Source: Norana najaformis
Taxonomy: Eukaryota > Annelida > Clitellata > Crassiclitellata > Hormogastridae
DNA length: 64,000 bases
Reading direction: 5' to 3'
Assembly (NCBI GenBank): GCA_964023275.1
Contig: OZ029921.1
Span: 31,408,230 to 31,472,229 of the forward strand
Below are positions 24,859-37,189 of this stretch, one piece after another (the first letter of the stretch is position 1; every line of letters begins with the position of its first letter). The position numbers and the translations under genes are program-made. Below the pieces are notes generated by a model that saw nothing but the letters and a program-made list of their open reading frames with translations, ran no database searches and was not told the DNA's origin.

Positions 24859-27800
24859 TCCTTCAACGATCCGTGAAGCGTGAGGTCTTAGGCGGTGCTG
24901 CTTTTTACAGCGATGACCAAACTATGTGCAAAGCTGGTTTCTCTTATCATGAAAGATTTTTTCTGTGGTATCATGTTCTTTCCACCACCTTTCTATCTGC
25001 TTTTGTAACCTACGAAAGTCCTGTACTACAGAATCTAGTGAGAAGAGTGATGATTTGTTGAGTGATGTGTTTTAAGTTCTAGTCTTCATTGTTCTGATAA
25101 TCTTGTTATGTAGTCGTGGATCAGTCCAGTTTGAAATAATGTTTTCAGTGATGTTTACTTTATACTCTTGGGTGTTGTTGTTGTTGCCCTTATGTCAGTT
25201 ATATGGCAGTAAAGCATGCTTTTAATCTGGATGATAGGCAGATCTCGTAAACAGACATGCTGAACTACTCATTTATCTTTGAGAAGAAATGGCTGTAAAG
25301 TTGCTTTTCCTGTTAATTAATGATAACTTTCTGATGGTGACTTGGCTAAAGCATCGGCCTTACCACTGCTTCTTATCAGTTGACAAATGATTGTCAAGAT
25401 ATACATGTATAAGCAATGAGAAAGGCTGTCCTGTTGTTGGAGGGCTGTTGCCAGACCATTCAACCCGTGGACCATGGCTCATATGTTTGTTATTGATAGA
25501 GGCAGTCAGTAATGTGTGATATTGGAGCAGTAATTTTTGGCAAAGTTACATTTACAAATTTACATATTTTTTGCAGGTTATGACTTGAAATTATGTGCCC
25601 AAATAGCTGTGTCATATTGGAATGCAAAATGGCCTGTGCTTTGCTTTGCTTGCAGTTTTTCAAGATGATGCTTACTGTGAAGGTTTGCTCATGTTTATTA
25701 TCTCAGGTTAAAACATAGGCATTCAGATTTAAAGCTCAGGAGTGCCGGGGAACATTTGCATTTGGGTCGGTTTTGTATTTTACCTGGCATTACCATCTGA
25801 CATTCCTGAAATGTTCTTCTACCACATCTAGTCATTCCTGTTTAGGTGTTCATTTACACTGAACTGTTGTAACTTGCTTCCCGTTTATTAAATATGTGCA
25901 TTGACCTTAGTTTTAAAGTATGTATCTTGATCCTTGTTCGGGAAGTGTAGGGAAAAGAGTAGTATTTGGTGAATGACTCAAAATCATGTGTTCAAGCAAT
26001 ATACTGAACTCAGTTGAGAGGTGAACAAAAGGCTATGCTTCCTGATTTTTATGTATATATAGATACACATTATTACGCAGTAAAACTGACCCAGATTGGT
26101 GTTTTAGATATTCAAGCTTTTAATAATTTGTTAAGATGTTTAGTGGGTTGATCATGATTAAAGGTTATAAAGTGTAAATTTCATTCATGAGGGTCTGTGT
26201 ACAACAGAGTTTGTTTGACTTTTAGCCACTTTTTCCCCTTCAATCAGTGAAGAAATTCAAGTTTGTTGGGTGTTGTTTGCACGTGTAGTTAGCATTTTCA
26301 GCTTTATGTTCATATATTTGTTTTATAATTGGCTTTTTTCCTAGAGGCAGAAGGGTTATTTTTGTTAGTGTGAAACTGCATAACGTTGTGTTTTGTGTTG
26401 GTCAGGCAGAGCATGAGGTAGTCAAGTATGGCGGGTTTCTATTGGCATGGAAAAAAGGGCTGTGCTGCCGTCTTGTGACTTACTATAGAAGTCGAATTAC
26501 CAGTCATTCTACTGAATCAATTCTACCTGATCAACCTTTTCTTGACCCTTGCTTTTTATATGTCGTGAGATAAAGATATATGAGATTTTTTAAGAATTTG
26601 TTTTTCGATTTGCTGCTCAGAATTTATGCATAATAACTGTATAGTTGTTGATTTTGGTTTTTGTGATGTGGCATTTAGTGAAAGAGTTGCCTTCCAAAAT
26701 GCATTAAGTTATGTGTACATTCCTATTTGATATATGTATAATGTGTATGCATGCATGTGTGTGCATAATTGCATATGTACGTATGCACTGGCTGGTTGGT
26801 TCCTCGAGTATGAATGCTACAGTATGGTGCCTGTATGCAACTGGAAGCAAGTTCACATGCCAAGCATGAGTGTATTTAAGAGATTGTATCTCGGGCTAAT
26901 ACGCTATGTACGCAAAGACCTGAAGTGATGTAGCTCTCATTCCAATGGGAAACGATGGTGAAGGATCTAACCAGACAAATTCATTGAGAATCAGCAGGAT
27001 CGTGGCTATGTGGTCACTCTCAAAAATGCATAATACTTAGATATGCATATAAATGTATGGGCCCTATGTAAGAGATATTCATTGGTGATGTGGGTGTTTA
27101 TTGATGTAAGAGCATATATACTAGTGGACTTCTTGATGGTGGTTTTCTTGACCTGTTTGCTAGTCAGTAAGTTTGATGTAATTTATTCCATCGTGATGCG
27201 TTTACTTTGTACTGCTAAGCTATTCAAGTGGGTGTTGGTGCTAATTGGGTTTTAGTCCCTTTGAGCATATTTCTTTAATTGTATATTTTAAGAAAAATTG
27301 TCATAAATTTAACAGTGTCAAGTTTTATTGTCCCATCACTGAGTTTTGCATCAGCAGGAATTTATTTTTATCAGTAGCAGTTTACGTATCATGCAGCACC
27401 TTTAATAGTTTCTTAAAAGGTGCTATAATAGGTGTCTTATTACATATATGCCTACATATCAAACATATGTTGGTGACTGGCCTTTCACGCTTGAAATAAT
27501 GTCTACCAAATGCATTTATGCATAGTAATAGTATTTGGTGGCTCCATCCACATACTCGTCTGCATTGTGCTGCCTGGATCAGTTTGAAATAGTGAATGGG
27601 AAAATATCCCAGCACTTTTGCTGTCTTCTCTGTCAAAAACTTGTATGCTGAACCCCATTCCAACCGTCATCCTACACAAAATCTTTGATGAGCTGTTCCC
27701 TTTCTTGTGATCCTGCAGTTTGTCGTTGGCTGAAGGATTTCTATCAGCAGGTCAAAAACAGTTCTACTTTCACTCAAGAAGCCGGGATGCATATTACAAT

Positions 27801-28370
27801 TCTGTATACGAATTCAGATATGCATATTCATGAGTAGTGAGGTTTGATGATATGGTCATATATTGAGGTTGATGATATGGTCATATATATATAAATATAT
27901 ATACATATATCAGAATTCATATTTAGTATGTTTATATGCAGCCAGGATGGGTTTTGGACATCATCTACCGGCTAATCTCAAATGTTCCATTTCTACTTGA
28001 TATTATTAAAGAAATAGTCACTCAGCACGTTGTATGCTATTCAGGAGCAATAGTCCAGTTTAAGGAAGGAAATTCCACAGAGGTGGCCTTGCATATATCG
28101 ATCTTGGAAATCTGGGACGCCATTGCTTCTGCCCATTATTTGACACTACGGCTAAAGCCATTATTTGACACTATAATCGGCCAGATCGAATTTTTTTACG
28201 TGCATCAGCTGCACATAATTATTTACTTATTTTATAATATATTATATATATATATCCTTTGTGCTTTTGAACCCATTGTATGTGGTCTAACATCCAAAAT
28301 TTCAAATCCTCTCCTGGCCAAAGGTTTACAAAAGTAATACAACTCTGCTGATACTGTGGTTGAGTGTGCT
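24859..28370. other. REEP5 3' UTR and intergenic DNA
   Basis: Beyond the REEP5 stop there is AT-rich sequence without a convincing exon. A foldback-family copy lies at about 26880-27015. An ATTAAA at 25887-25892 could end a long REEP5 transcript, but nothing confirms it. A TATA/CATA-rich patch lies at 27860-27910. Confidence 0.4.
26880..27015 (+). repeat. Degenerate copy of the foldback/MITE-like family
   Basis: Keeps TCTCGGGCTA, GGTGAAGGATCT, AATTCATTGAGAATCAGCAG and TGGTCACT in the same order as the copies at 13650 and 17640. Confidence 0.6.
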
Positions 28371-28372
28371 GT

Positions 28373-28510
28373 CGAGATTTCTACAGCGCCCAACGAAAGC
28401 AAAGTCGCTGGAACAAGCTTATTCACAGGAACATCGTTTTGTCCTGACATGGATTTGAACCTCTGATCTCTTGCCACTTAGCAGTGCTATATGACTACTA
28501 GACCATCGCT
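28373..28510 (-). mobile_element. SINE: tRNA-like head joined to the L2 LINE tail
   Basis: Read on the minus strand from 28510, it starts with an about 73-nt tRNA-like head: AAGCGATGGTCTAGTAGTCA (A box) and GAGGTTCAAATCCATG (B box). It is followed by CCTGTGAATAAGCTTGTTCC, then TTTCGTTGGGCGCTGTAGAA and ATCTCGA, which is the L2 3' tail. A pol III promoter head plus a LINE-derived tail is the defining layout of a SINE mobilised by that LINE. Confidence 0.78.
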
Positions 28511-28779
28511 TGTTTATTGTAATATAGTGCTAATAACCCACCCCCTCTGCTAGTCATGCAACACTGATTCAGTGTATGTTTTAATCCAAACAGACACAAT
28601 AATTACCAAATTGTATCAGCAGAACAGTCAACCAACTGTTAATATTCAAAAACAAAGTGCAGATAAAAAACCAATCTACACTTATTGTGCACATTCTAAA
28701 CAACAGAAATCATCCAGACTGATACACAGCTCAGAAGTCTAGCTAATACATTTTCAAATTAGTTTAATAAATGCATACA

Positions 28780-29192
28780 CTTCTTTTAGCTCCAGATAAC
28801 TATCAGACTTTATATTATTTAATTCAAGTGCTTCTTTGGCTAGGCCAGCCGATTCATTGCCATCGATACCAACATGACCGAGTATCCAAGTTAGGGTAAC
28901 GGTACTAAGTCTAATGTTATTTAAAATATTTAATGTTTCATATTGGAGTGCAGTTCTAGATTGGGAATAGCCCTCTAAAGAGAAGTAAGAACGCTTAACG
29001 AATCAGAAAATATCGCAAAAAAAGAGTTCTGCTCGGTTTCATTTTGCACGATCCAGCTTAATGCCTTCTGGATGGCAGTTATTTCAGCTGAATAAACACT
29101 GGAGTGATTTGGACTCCTGATTTTCCTTTCTATCTTTAAACTGGGAATACCCAATGCAGCACCAACTATTTCATTCGCCTTGCAGCCACCAG
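28780..29192 (-). pseudogene. Retrotransposon RNase H domain remnant
   Basis: Minus-strand translation gives ANEIVGAALGIPSLKIERKI, then SSVYSAEITAIQKALSWIVQ, FFAIFSDSLSVLTSL and, after one frame change near 28975, TWILGHVGIDGNESAGLAKE and ALELNN. The order E (in SAE), D (in FSDS) and H..D (in GHVGIDGNE) matches type I RNase H active-site residues found in the I/Jockey-group of non-LTR elements and some LTR elements. No adjacent reverse transcriptase was seen, so this is an isolated fragment. Confidence 0.82.
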
Positions 29193-31424
29193 TAAAAAAA
29201 TTTTATACAAGGATTATAAAATTGGTGGGAGGGTTGGATGGGGTTCTGTTGCGCGACGCTGATTTCGGCGATTGACCGATGAAACTGATTATAATATCTG
29301 TAAATACACTTAATAGCTGGTGCAAATGGGCGCAAAGTTATCGGCTTTTCATTTATTCGCACTGATCATCCATTAAATAATGTTAATCTCCATAGTCTGC
29401 TGTATAATAGAATCGCTATATTCAAGTGCACTGTAATTCTCCGCAGATTTTTATGATAAGTAACGACTATCTTTTGCAGTTTAAAGTTTAATGGTTTGTT
29501 TAATTGTGACTTTACTTGTTGTTATTTAAGTCAAACTATTTAAAAACAGAACTGTTTTTCATCTAGAACATTTGCAAGGGCGTTAACGGCCAATTCTGCC
29601 ATATGTCATTAAACTTTTGGTTCTACTACAACTATAATACTAATCTACGAAATTTCTCTGCGCCACACAAATATGTAGGGCAATTTTAAGACGAGTGCCG
29701 AAGACAAGCGCTAAAAAATCCTAAAATATCGCCAGCCTTTTTTAACTATTTTTATTTCTAATTTGTCCTAACTTTAAAATTCAAGTCATTTTAATTATTA
29801 ATCAACTTCGCCGAATCGCAGTCTCATAGCCAGTCACAATAATGAAATATTGTCTGAAAATGACGCGCTCACGGTCGTAAAACCTTGTAAAATCACAGCG
29901 GAATTAGAAAGTCTAGAACGGACATTTAGTATCAGACAAACGTGTGAAATAATTAATAGTTCCAATGTTTAACGACATCTTATGGTATCAAAGGCCGTTG
30001 ACGTCGCCCTCCTCCATCTAGGCTTGAGGCTGGCACTACCCCAAACAAGGCAGTGGCGGAGTTTGTGAAATAATTACGCCAGACAGGAACAATTGTAAAG
30101 ACAAGGGCTAGTTTTTAACGGGTGTGTTTTGAAATTCCTTTTTGGATTGCAAATGGCGGCCTGCGTACCTGCAACGCACCTGTATTGATGCGCACTGCGG
30201 AAGGAATGACAGCTGTGTGAAGGCGTCGAGTTCAGTGACGCGTAGAGAAGAATGGCGTGCTTTTGTTGCATGGTTTAATCAGAGAACGAGAAACGTGCAG
30301 TTAGACGTTTGCGTATTGCGTTGTGAGCAACCCAGTTGAGCAAGTTTCTTTCTTGTTTAAAAGGAGAATTACAGTTCGGACCTAACCACTGAGATCTGAA
30401 AATATTACTGCGTCGTGTTCGCTTGTATCGGAGAAAGGCTATTAAAGTATCTAGGCTATTCTTCTTACCAGATAGACTTGTTTTGAAAACAGTCAGGCGA
30501 AAGCCTGGACCTGATGGCCCAGTAAATAACAAAGCAGCGATGCTGTTTACTTCTTTAGCGTGTTTTTTCAGTGGCTCCCTTTTATTTAGCACATTTTACT
30601 TAAGGGCTGATCAAAAGTTAAGAAGGGCCGATCTTTCGAGAGATCTGGGAAGGGTTTGGCAGAATAAACAAATTGCATTGTGACCAGTAGTGTAGACATG
30701 CACTGGCCACTGCTAGTTGATGTGGGGTTCAAAAGGTGAAATAATAATTCATTTGTTTATTACGGTTGCCAGCGGAGTAGTTCTGGGGTTGAATGATGAT
30801 TTGGATGATGCACAAACTCAGTCAAAAAGCCAGGGCTTTTAAGAGATTCAGAGCAGCCCGGGCCACTGTAAATACGAAGCCCCAGTCACAAAGCATGCAC
30901 TTCATAAGCCTACTAAATTGCAATTGTGAATTATAATACAGAATAGAAGAAATAAATTTTAATAATTATTACATACAAACTTTTTTCAAAGTCTGAGGCC
31001 TCTTCTCTGTGTGAGGCCTGGGTCAAATGGCCCTCTGATAGGCCTTGTTATGACCAACTGGACAACATTTCTCAGCATGTTAGGCCTACCTGGACTGACT
31101 GCAGTTTGTCATTTAGATTGACACACCACGGTTTAAACCCTACTGCAGAGATGGCAGACACAGTAGGAAATCTGCCACCGTGTCACCACAAAACTTGGTG
31201 AAGCGTGTGAAACTGTCGAGCAAAAATAAATTTGATAAAGTGTTGGAATGTGTGTTTAAGCTTGAGTCAAAGAGTCGTTTGATTTCTGGACCTTTCCTTG
31301 GAGAGATGCTTTTCATAGAAGCCAGTAGTAAAAGTAAATATAGCTGAATGAATGAATGAGCTTTAATCAGATTGACTAATCTGATCCTATTTAAACTAAG
31401 CTTGGGGCATCAGTCGACTACTTT
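29193..31424. other. Intergenic DNA upstream of SDF4; possible 5' untranslated exon
   Basis: No coding exon was recognised. The patch 30140-30310 is richer in CpG than its surroundings and could hold the SDF4 promoter and a non-coding first exon, since the first coding exon is preceded by a pyrimidine-rich acceptor-like sequence. I could not define the exon. Confidence 0.35.
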
Positions 31425-31612
31425 GGGGCATGGTAGCTGATTGGTTCAAGCTCTTGGCTAGTAAAATGGAGCGTATGGATTCAAGCCTCCCCTTAGATGG
31501 TTATTGTGTAGGAACCTTGAGTAAGTCCTTCACTCACAACTGCTCAGTGCCATCAGCTGATGCTTAGTCATTAGGTAATGGTGCTTACTAAATGCAGAAA
31601 TAATAAAAAATA
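31425..31612 (+). mobile_element. tRNA-like SINE fragment
   Basis: Contains GCATGGTAGCTGATTGGTTC (A-box region), GTATGGATTCAAGCCTCCCC (B-box region) and a TGCCATCAGCTGATGCTTAG tail followed by CATTAGGTAATGGTGC. Related to the copy at 24055-24215. Confidence 0.6.
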
Positions 31613-31812
31613 ATCTGTATAGTTAGAATCAGAATTAAGTAGCATAAAAAGGCCGCTGTAAAGACAACTGCTTGATATAACAGTGTTTACTATTTCTGAT
31701 AATCTTTACCCCATTTCAATTAATATATTTAGATTTTGATAGGATACCTTGAAGATATCAGCTGTGAAATAATTTTAGATGTTTTGTGTTGTAGGATTAT
31801 TTTCTCAACAGA

Positions 31813-34800
31813 ATGGGATCAGTTCAGCATTTACATCGGATTACGATGAGATGCATTGTTCTCTTATTTGTCTGTCTTCTCTTCCACATTCTTTTAACAG
31901 ACTGTGGTCCTGTTAGAAAAAAGAGAAGCCGGTCTAAGAATGCTTCTGCCGAGATCATTCAAGGAATGAAAACTCCAAAGCTCAATCGATCATCAAAAGT
32001 CTTTGCGAGCGTTGGTGCTGACCTGCGGCAAGTGATCGAGATGAACCGTGATGTTGTCCAGTTTGACCAGGTCAACTTTGCTGGAAAGCGGGTGGCTGCT
32101 GACCATGGAAATGAGGTGGGGAATGAAGATGTCGCAGGGAGCAGTCCATTGCCAGGGGTGTCAGCACCTTGGCAGTCTGCTGCTGGTGGTGAGAGGGTTG
32201 GGCAGTTGCCACCAGTGATAGCAATTCCTGGTTCTTCCCAAGTAAACACAAGTTCAGAGGATCAGAAAGTAAACTTGGTTAAGAATGGAGAGGTGGAACA
32301 TCCACGTGAAGAACAGGGAGTGGCAGTCGGGGTGGGTGGCATGAATCGGGAGCTTTCAACAACTCAGGCCCAAAAAGTATACCACAAAGGACCAGATTCG
32401 TCCCTAGATATCGGAGCGGCTGATCGAGGGGGTTCTTTAGAAAGCCGGCAGAAAGCACAGTCGCAGAATGAACCAGCAGATAACAATCCTCCTTCAGATA
32501 CTGGCAGGTCAAGAGAAAGTGATGGCTTGAGTGTGAATCCTGCTTTGCAGCAGCCTCCACCACAGGTGAGGGAACCGCCTGTGGATCAATTTCGAGATCA
32601 ACAAATCCAGCTGGGTCCAGTGAAGCCAGACCGTGAGGCTCCAGTGCCAGTACCGATTGGGCAACACCCTGCCCCACTGGGAAGAGATGAGGTCCATCTG
32701 ATAGGAACCCGAGAATCGAATGCAGCTGCCGAAGCAAACAATGAAGCTCAGCCAAAAGAGCATCCTCTGAAGTTCGATCAGCAGAAGAAGGATGTTGCTA
32801 ATGAAAATCAGCTGGTGAAGTTGGATGAAGTCAATCCACCGGATCACATGGAGGGAGTCCGGATGGAACAGGATGGACACCTGAACCGTGATTACAAGAA
32901 AGAGATATTCCTCGGTCATCACGAGGAATTCGAGTGGAGTGATGAAGAGAAGGTTTCTGGAAGACTGAAAGTTATCTTCCGCCGGTAAGGACCTAACAGA
33001 ATATGAATGTAGTTTCGTAGTGGCTGTTTGATTGGCATAGTGCCAAGGATGTTGTTTGGTTTGGTTCTTTTAATAAAATTTGTTTATAAAATTTGTTTAT
33101 TTGTTCATATAGTTACTTTTCTTTAGTGTTGAATACTGGCTTACGGAATACTGTTTATAATGTGAGATAATGACAACAAATTGCAGAACTGAAAGGTTGT
33201 AATTGTGCAGTCAGACCTGATGTTAGACTTTTTGTAATTGTTAGTATTGTCATTAACTGTTGGAGATCAATAAAGTTTTGTTCAGTTGAGTTCTGTTTAG
33301 CCTCAAGTGGAATTGTTGCCCTCTGTTGGTTTGTTTATGTCATAAATGCACCTGGTCTCAAAGGTCTGCAAACATAATGCCAAGTGTCTGAGACTCTTAA
33401 GCATGTAGTGGTTCTTAATATGTTTGTCAGTGGTACATAGAACTGTGATCATCAATGTTCGAACATCATTTTTTGTTATTTTTTATGTACTACACTAAAA
33501 TAGAATTTTAGATGTGATAACCAATAAATAGACTTAGTGTATTTGCAGACTTTCTGCTTGTGACTCTTGCAAATAGTATGTCTGTGCTTAAATATGTTTA
33601 TCAATTTAACTACCTACCAGTGTCTTTATTTTCAAAGAACTTTGTGCCGAAACAGAGCATCTTTTTGACTCTTCTGGTTTGTTGATGTAAGCGGATAGTT
33701 TCTGATGGTATATAGTCTAAATATTTACCATTACCGTGAGGAATGCTGCTTACAGAGACTTAACCAGCAAACACTGATGTAAACGGATGATTTTTTCATA
33801 GGGTGGATACAAATCGAGATAACTACATGGATGCAAACGAGATCCAGGTGTGGATTATGAAGAATGTCAAAGTTCATCTCGACGATGCCATCAAAGACAA
33901 CGCAAAGGTTTTCAGACATCTCGATGCAGACAAAGATGGTGAAGTACCAAACTATAAAGCATATTTTTGATAATATTTGTAGATGCAATGCGTGTTGGTG
34001 AAGTTAGCTGCTGAAGTCCTGGCTTCAGTTTATTATCAGGATTGAAATTTAATTTTTAAGAAGCTTTTGCATTTTCTCCATTCCAGCTTAGGTTGATTAA
34101 CTAAACTTGAAAATCAACCGGCTAGGTTTTGACTTGCCATCAGTTGATGCCATATGCATTAGATGCAAAGATTAGTTGAGTTTCGATTAGATTACTGTCT
34201 AGTTTTGATTAGATTACTAGTTAGTTTAGAGAATAGCATGTACCATCGACTGATGCCTCATGCGTTAGTAAATGGCACATCAGAACTGTCTTTATATATG
34301 CCTGCATACATAGGGCCTGCATACATGCATATGTGTGGCCCATATGCATACGCTTTACATATGCACATTAGGGCTGATATATGCATTGTGACATAATAAT
34401 GCATACACATACTGTACATACTTGCATGCATGCATACTTGTCAGGTACATGCATTTACATACATTCCAGTTAAATACCCTGAAGCTAGCTAATATTTGCA
34501 AATAATGACCTGGTTACATGAAACAAGACTTAAACTTTGGTATGTCATACCAAATTGGTAAGCTTGATGATGTTATCATTAAGCAGTGAAACTTCCTAAT
34601 TTATATTAACACTTGCTGATGTGAAATTTCCAGGATACGTGTCGTGGTTGGAATTCTTCTCACATTTCCTTGTGGCAAAGGGCTATGTTCATTCAGCAAA
34701 GGACGTCCCACAGAATGAATCGGCTGTCACACTTGAAACTGATGGTTGGTTTGACAGAGCGTTCCTAGAAAAAAGTGTCTGTATGGAATGTAATGGAATG

Positions 34801-37189
34801 TATTTTGACATATTTATGTACTACCCATTCAAATAATTAATCTATTCAGTTTTTGGTGATTAAAGGTGCATGTCATGCATCTGGTCTGAGAAGACTTGAA
34901 CAAAATGGTCTCTTGAAGTTTGGAAAAGCCTGTATGAGCAGTAAAAATGTGAAGCTTTACTTAGGATGAGACCTGGGAGAATTGGCCTACTTCATCCATC
35001 CTCTGATAGCTCCTCACATTCTTACCTCCCAACTTAATTCAGATGAATTGACTTCACTGCACCTACATGTGACATATCAAGAGAACCAAGTGGCCACCCA
35101 TTGTTTTCTCTATTTCTATTTCTATTATTGTTACCCATATTCTTAGCCGTTGAATCTATCTTTTGTGAATATGTTTCCAATGAAGTAGAGACTTAGGTTG
35201 TTACTATGGTTAAGTCATTGTTCTGAATTATTCCAGACAAAGAGCGAATTCTCAGGTACAAATATCGATGGACTGATGCAGACGATGAACCAAAAGACGA
35301 GAAACTTGACATAAACGAAATGATGAACTTCCGTCACCCGGAACAAAGCAAGCTCATGATCGAACGACTTATTAAGGAGTTGATCGACAATGTTGGTTTG
35401 TACCACAATGCAGATCATAACAAAAACATGTTGTGGTTAAAATCATAAATGACACTTAGCATCATATCAAGGAAGCTTCCAAATGAGGCTAAAAATGTTT
35501 TTCATATAAAAATTATTTTCCTTTTTTATTATTAAAAATTATTTTTCTTTTAGAAACTGATTTATAGTGAAGTTAAGCCTGCATGGTTCATATCCTGGTT
35601 CATCATGCAACCTGTTGTTTTAATTGCTGTTGTTGTCTTGTTTGTGCTTTTAGTTGAAAGATAGATCATAGAAGTCTACAGGGTCTGAGCATTATGAATA
35701 GTTTCAGCTGAACTATGATACAGTTGACCTAGCAGTTTACCTTTATTTTTCAGCATTGTAAAGTGAAGTACTTTGCTTTAATTCACTTCATAGCAGGTTT
35801 ACTATGCTGTGCTTTTATTACCTCTTACAATGGTAATGACTTTTCTGACAGGTCGCTTTCAGGTGTAATCCTCATGTGTCTAGCAAAATGGTAGTCTTTT
35901 GCTGATGCGCAGAAAACAGTTCAAAAACTCTACCTTATGAGTGACATGTTGCAACAGTAGATTGTCAGTACAGAGACTAAAGCAAAACATGATATTTACA
36001 GGCTTCTTGCTTCCTCACATCAGTACAAGCTCATCGGGGTTTCCTGTGCTTGAGACCCTCTGGTCTTGGAAAAATTTCATATTAAACATTTTTACTGTTG
36101 CAGGTGATTCAGCTCAACACACTTTCTCTGTTTACCTGAAGTCACACTTGTTTAGCTCGGATAGGTAGCCAAGTAAGCAGCACATTTGGGAGGTGTGTGC
36201 TATATAAATGTTTTTTTTATATTACACAGCAATACATTACATGAGAAGTCGACCAGTATTGTAACTGGCTTTGGGTATTCAGAATTCCTGGAATTTGTCA
36301 CGGGATGTTGCACGGATAATTTGATTTTCTAATTTTAAAGATAAGGATGGCGATGGAATCATAACGGAAGCAGAATTTGTTGCGTTGCCACACGACCTGG
36401 ATGGACAGAATCTGCTTCCCATGGAAGAGGAATGGCAGGAGGAGAGGAAGAAGGAATTCCAAGATGTCATCGATCTTAACAAGGATGGGAAGGCAGATGA
36501 CAAGGAGCTCAAGGTACTGGACATTTACGGCTGAAAATCTTTGTAGTGTAATGTAAACCTACATTTATATGTAGCACAGATGAGATGATGTTGGTGATGA
36601 TTTGTCCTTTACCCTTGGGAGATGATGATGATGACGACGACGACAGCAATGATGATATTTGCTAATGATGGAAATTTATACCTTACCCTTAGTTTATGAT
36701 GGTGGTGGTCATCGTGGTTGACATTGTGGTGGTTGTCGTGGTGATTTTGTGGTTGTGGTCGTCAAGACGATATACACCTTACGATTGGGATATGATGGGG
36801 ATGATGATGACGACGACGATGATGATCTGTACTTTACCCTTGGGATATGATGATGTTGATGATGATGGTGGGTGTTGTACCTTACCCTTCGGATGGGGTT
36901 AGAGTGATAATGACTTACGCATACGGTGATGACGATCAATGACAGTGAAGATGATAAACGTGAACTTAAGAATAGTAAGTTTAGTAATGATAATAAACTT
37001 TTTCTTGTGTAGATTTACTTTGACCCTCACAACGTGAATCATGCTAAACTGGAGGCAGACAACCTGATACGGATGGCTGATTCGGACAACGATGGAAGAT
37101 TGTCAGTGGAAGAAGTCCTGGATAACACGGAGCTCTTCGTAGGCAGCAAGATGGTTGATGCCAGACGCAAGCTTCATGACGAATTCTAG
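31813..37189 (+). CDS. SDF4: Cab45/SDF4, CREC-family EF-hand protein with a large extra N-terminal domain (complete, six exons)
   Basis: Cab45 is a luminal calcium-binding protein of the secretory pathway that sorts cargo in the trans-Golgi. Coding exons: 31813-32984, 33802-33938, 34634-34744, 35237-35395, 36341-36513 and 37013-37189; phases agree and give about 642 residues. A signal peptide follows M12 (RCIVLLFVCLLFHILLTDCG). Residues about 40-380 are a hydrophilic, probably disordered region rich in Q, P, E, N and G. EF-hands follow: DTNRDNYMDANE, DADKDGYVSWLE, a degenerate one in exon 4, DKDGDGIITEAE, DLNKDGKADDKE and DSDNDGRLSVEE. The C-terminus HDEF is an ER/Golgi retention-type signal like the HEEF of vertebrate Cab45. 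Vertebrate Cab45 is about 360 residues, so the N-terminal domain is an addition. Exon 3 uses a weak GTTGGT donor. Confidence 0.93.
36090..36215 (+). mobile_element. Possible LINE 3' fragment in SDF4 intron 4
   Basis: Reads SAQHTFSVYLKSHLFSS before a stop, similar to the FRSRLKTHLF ends of CR1-group LINE ORFs, and is followed by GTGTGCTATATAAATG, a common LINE/SINE tail string in this window. The fragment is short. Confidence 0.4.
36600..36935. repeat. Imperfect GAT/GGT simple repeat region
   Basis: SDF4 intron 5 contains GATGATGATGACGAC and GGTGGTTGTCGTGG tracts with repeated TTTACCCTTGGGA-like phrases (near 36608, 36833 and 36880), suggesting an old, longer-period repeat. Confidence 0.6.

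Noticed and set aside
27936-28337. 133-codon plus-strand ORF between REEP5 and SDF4
   Set aside because: AT-rich, ends in TA-rich sequence, contains no recognised motif and has no supporting splice or promoter signals.
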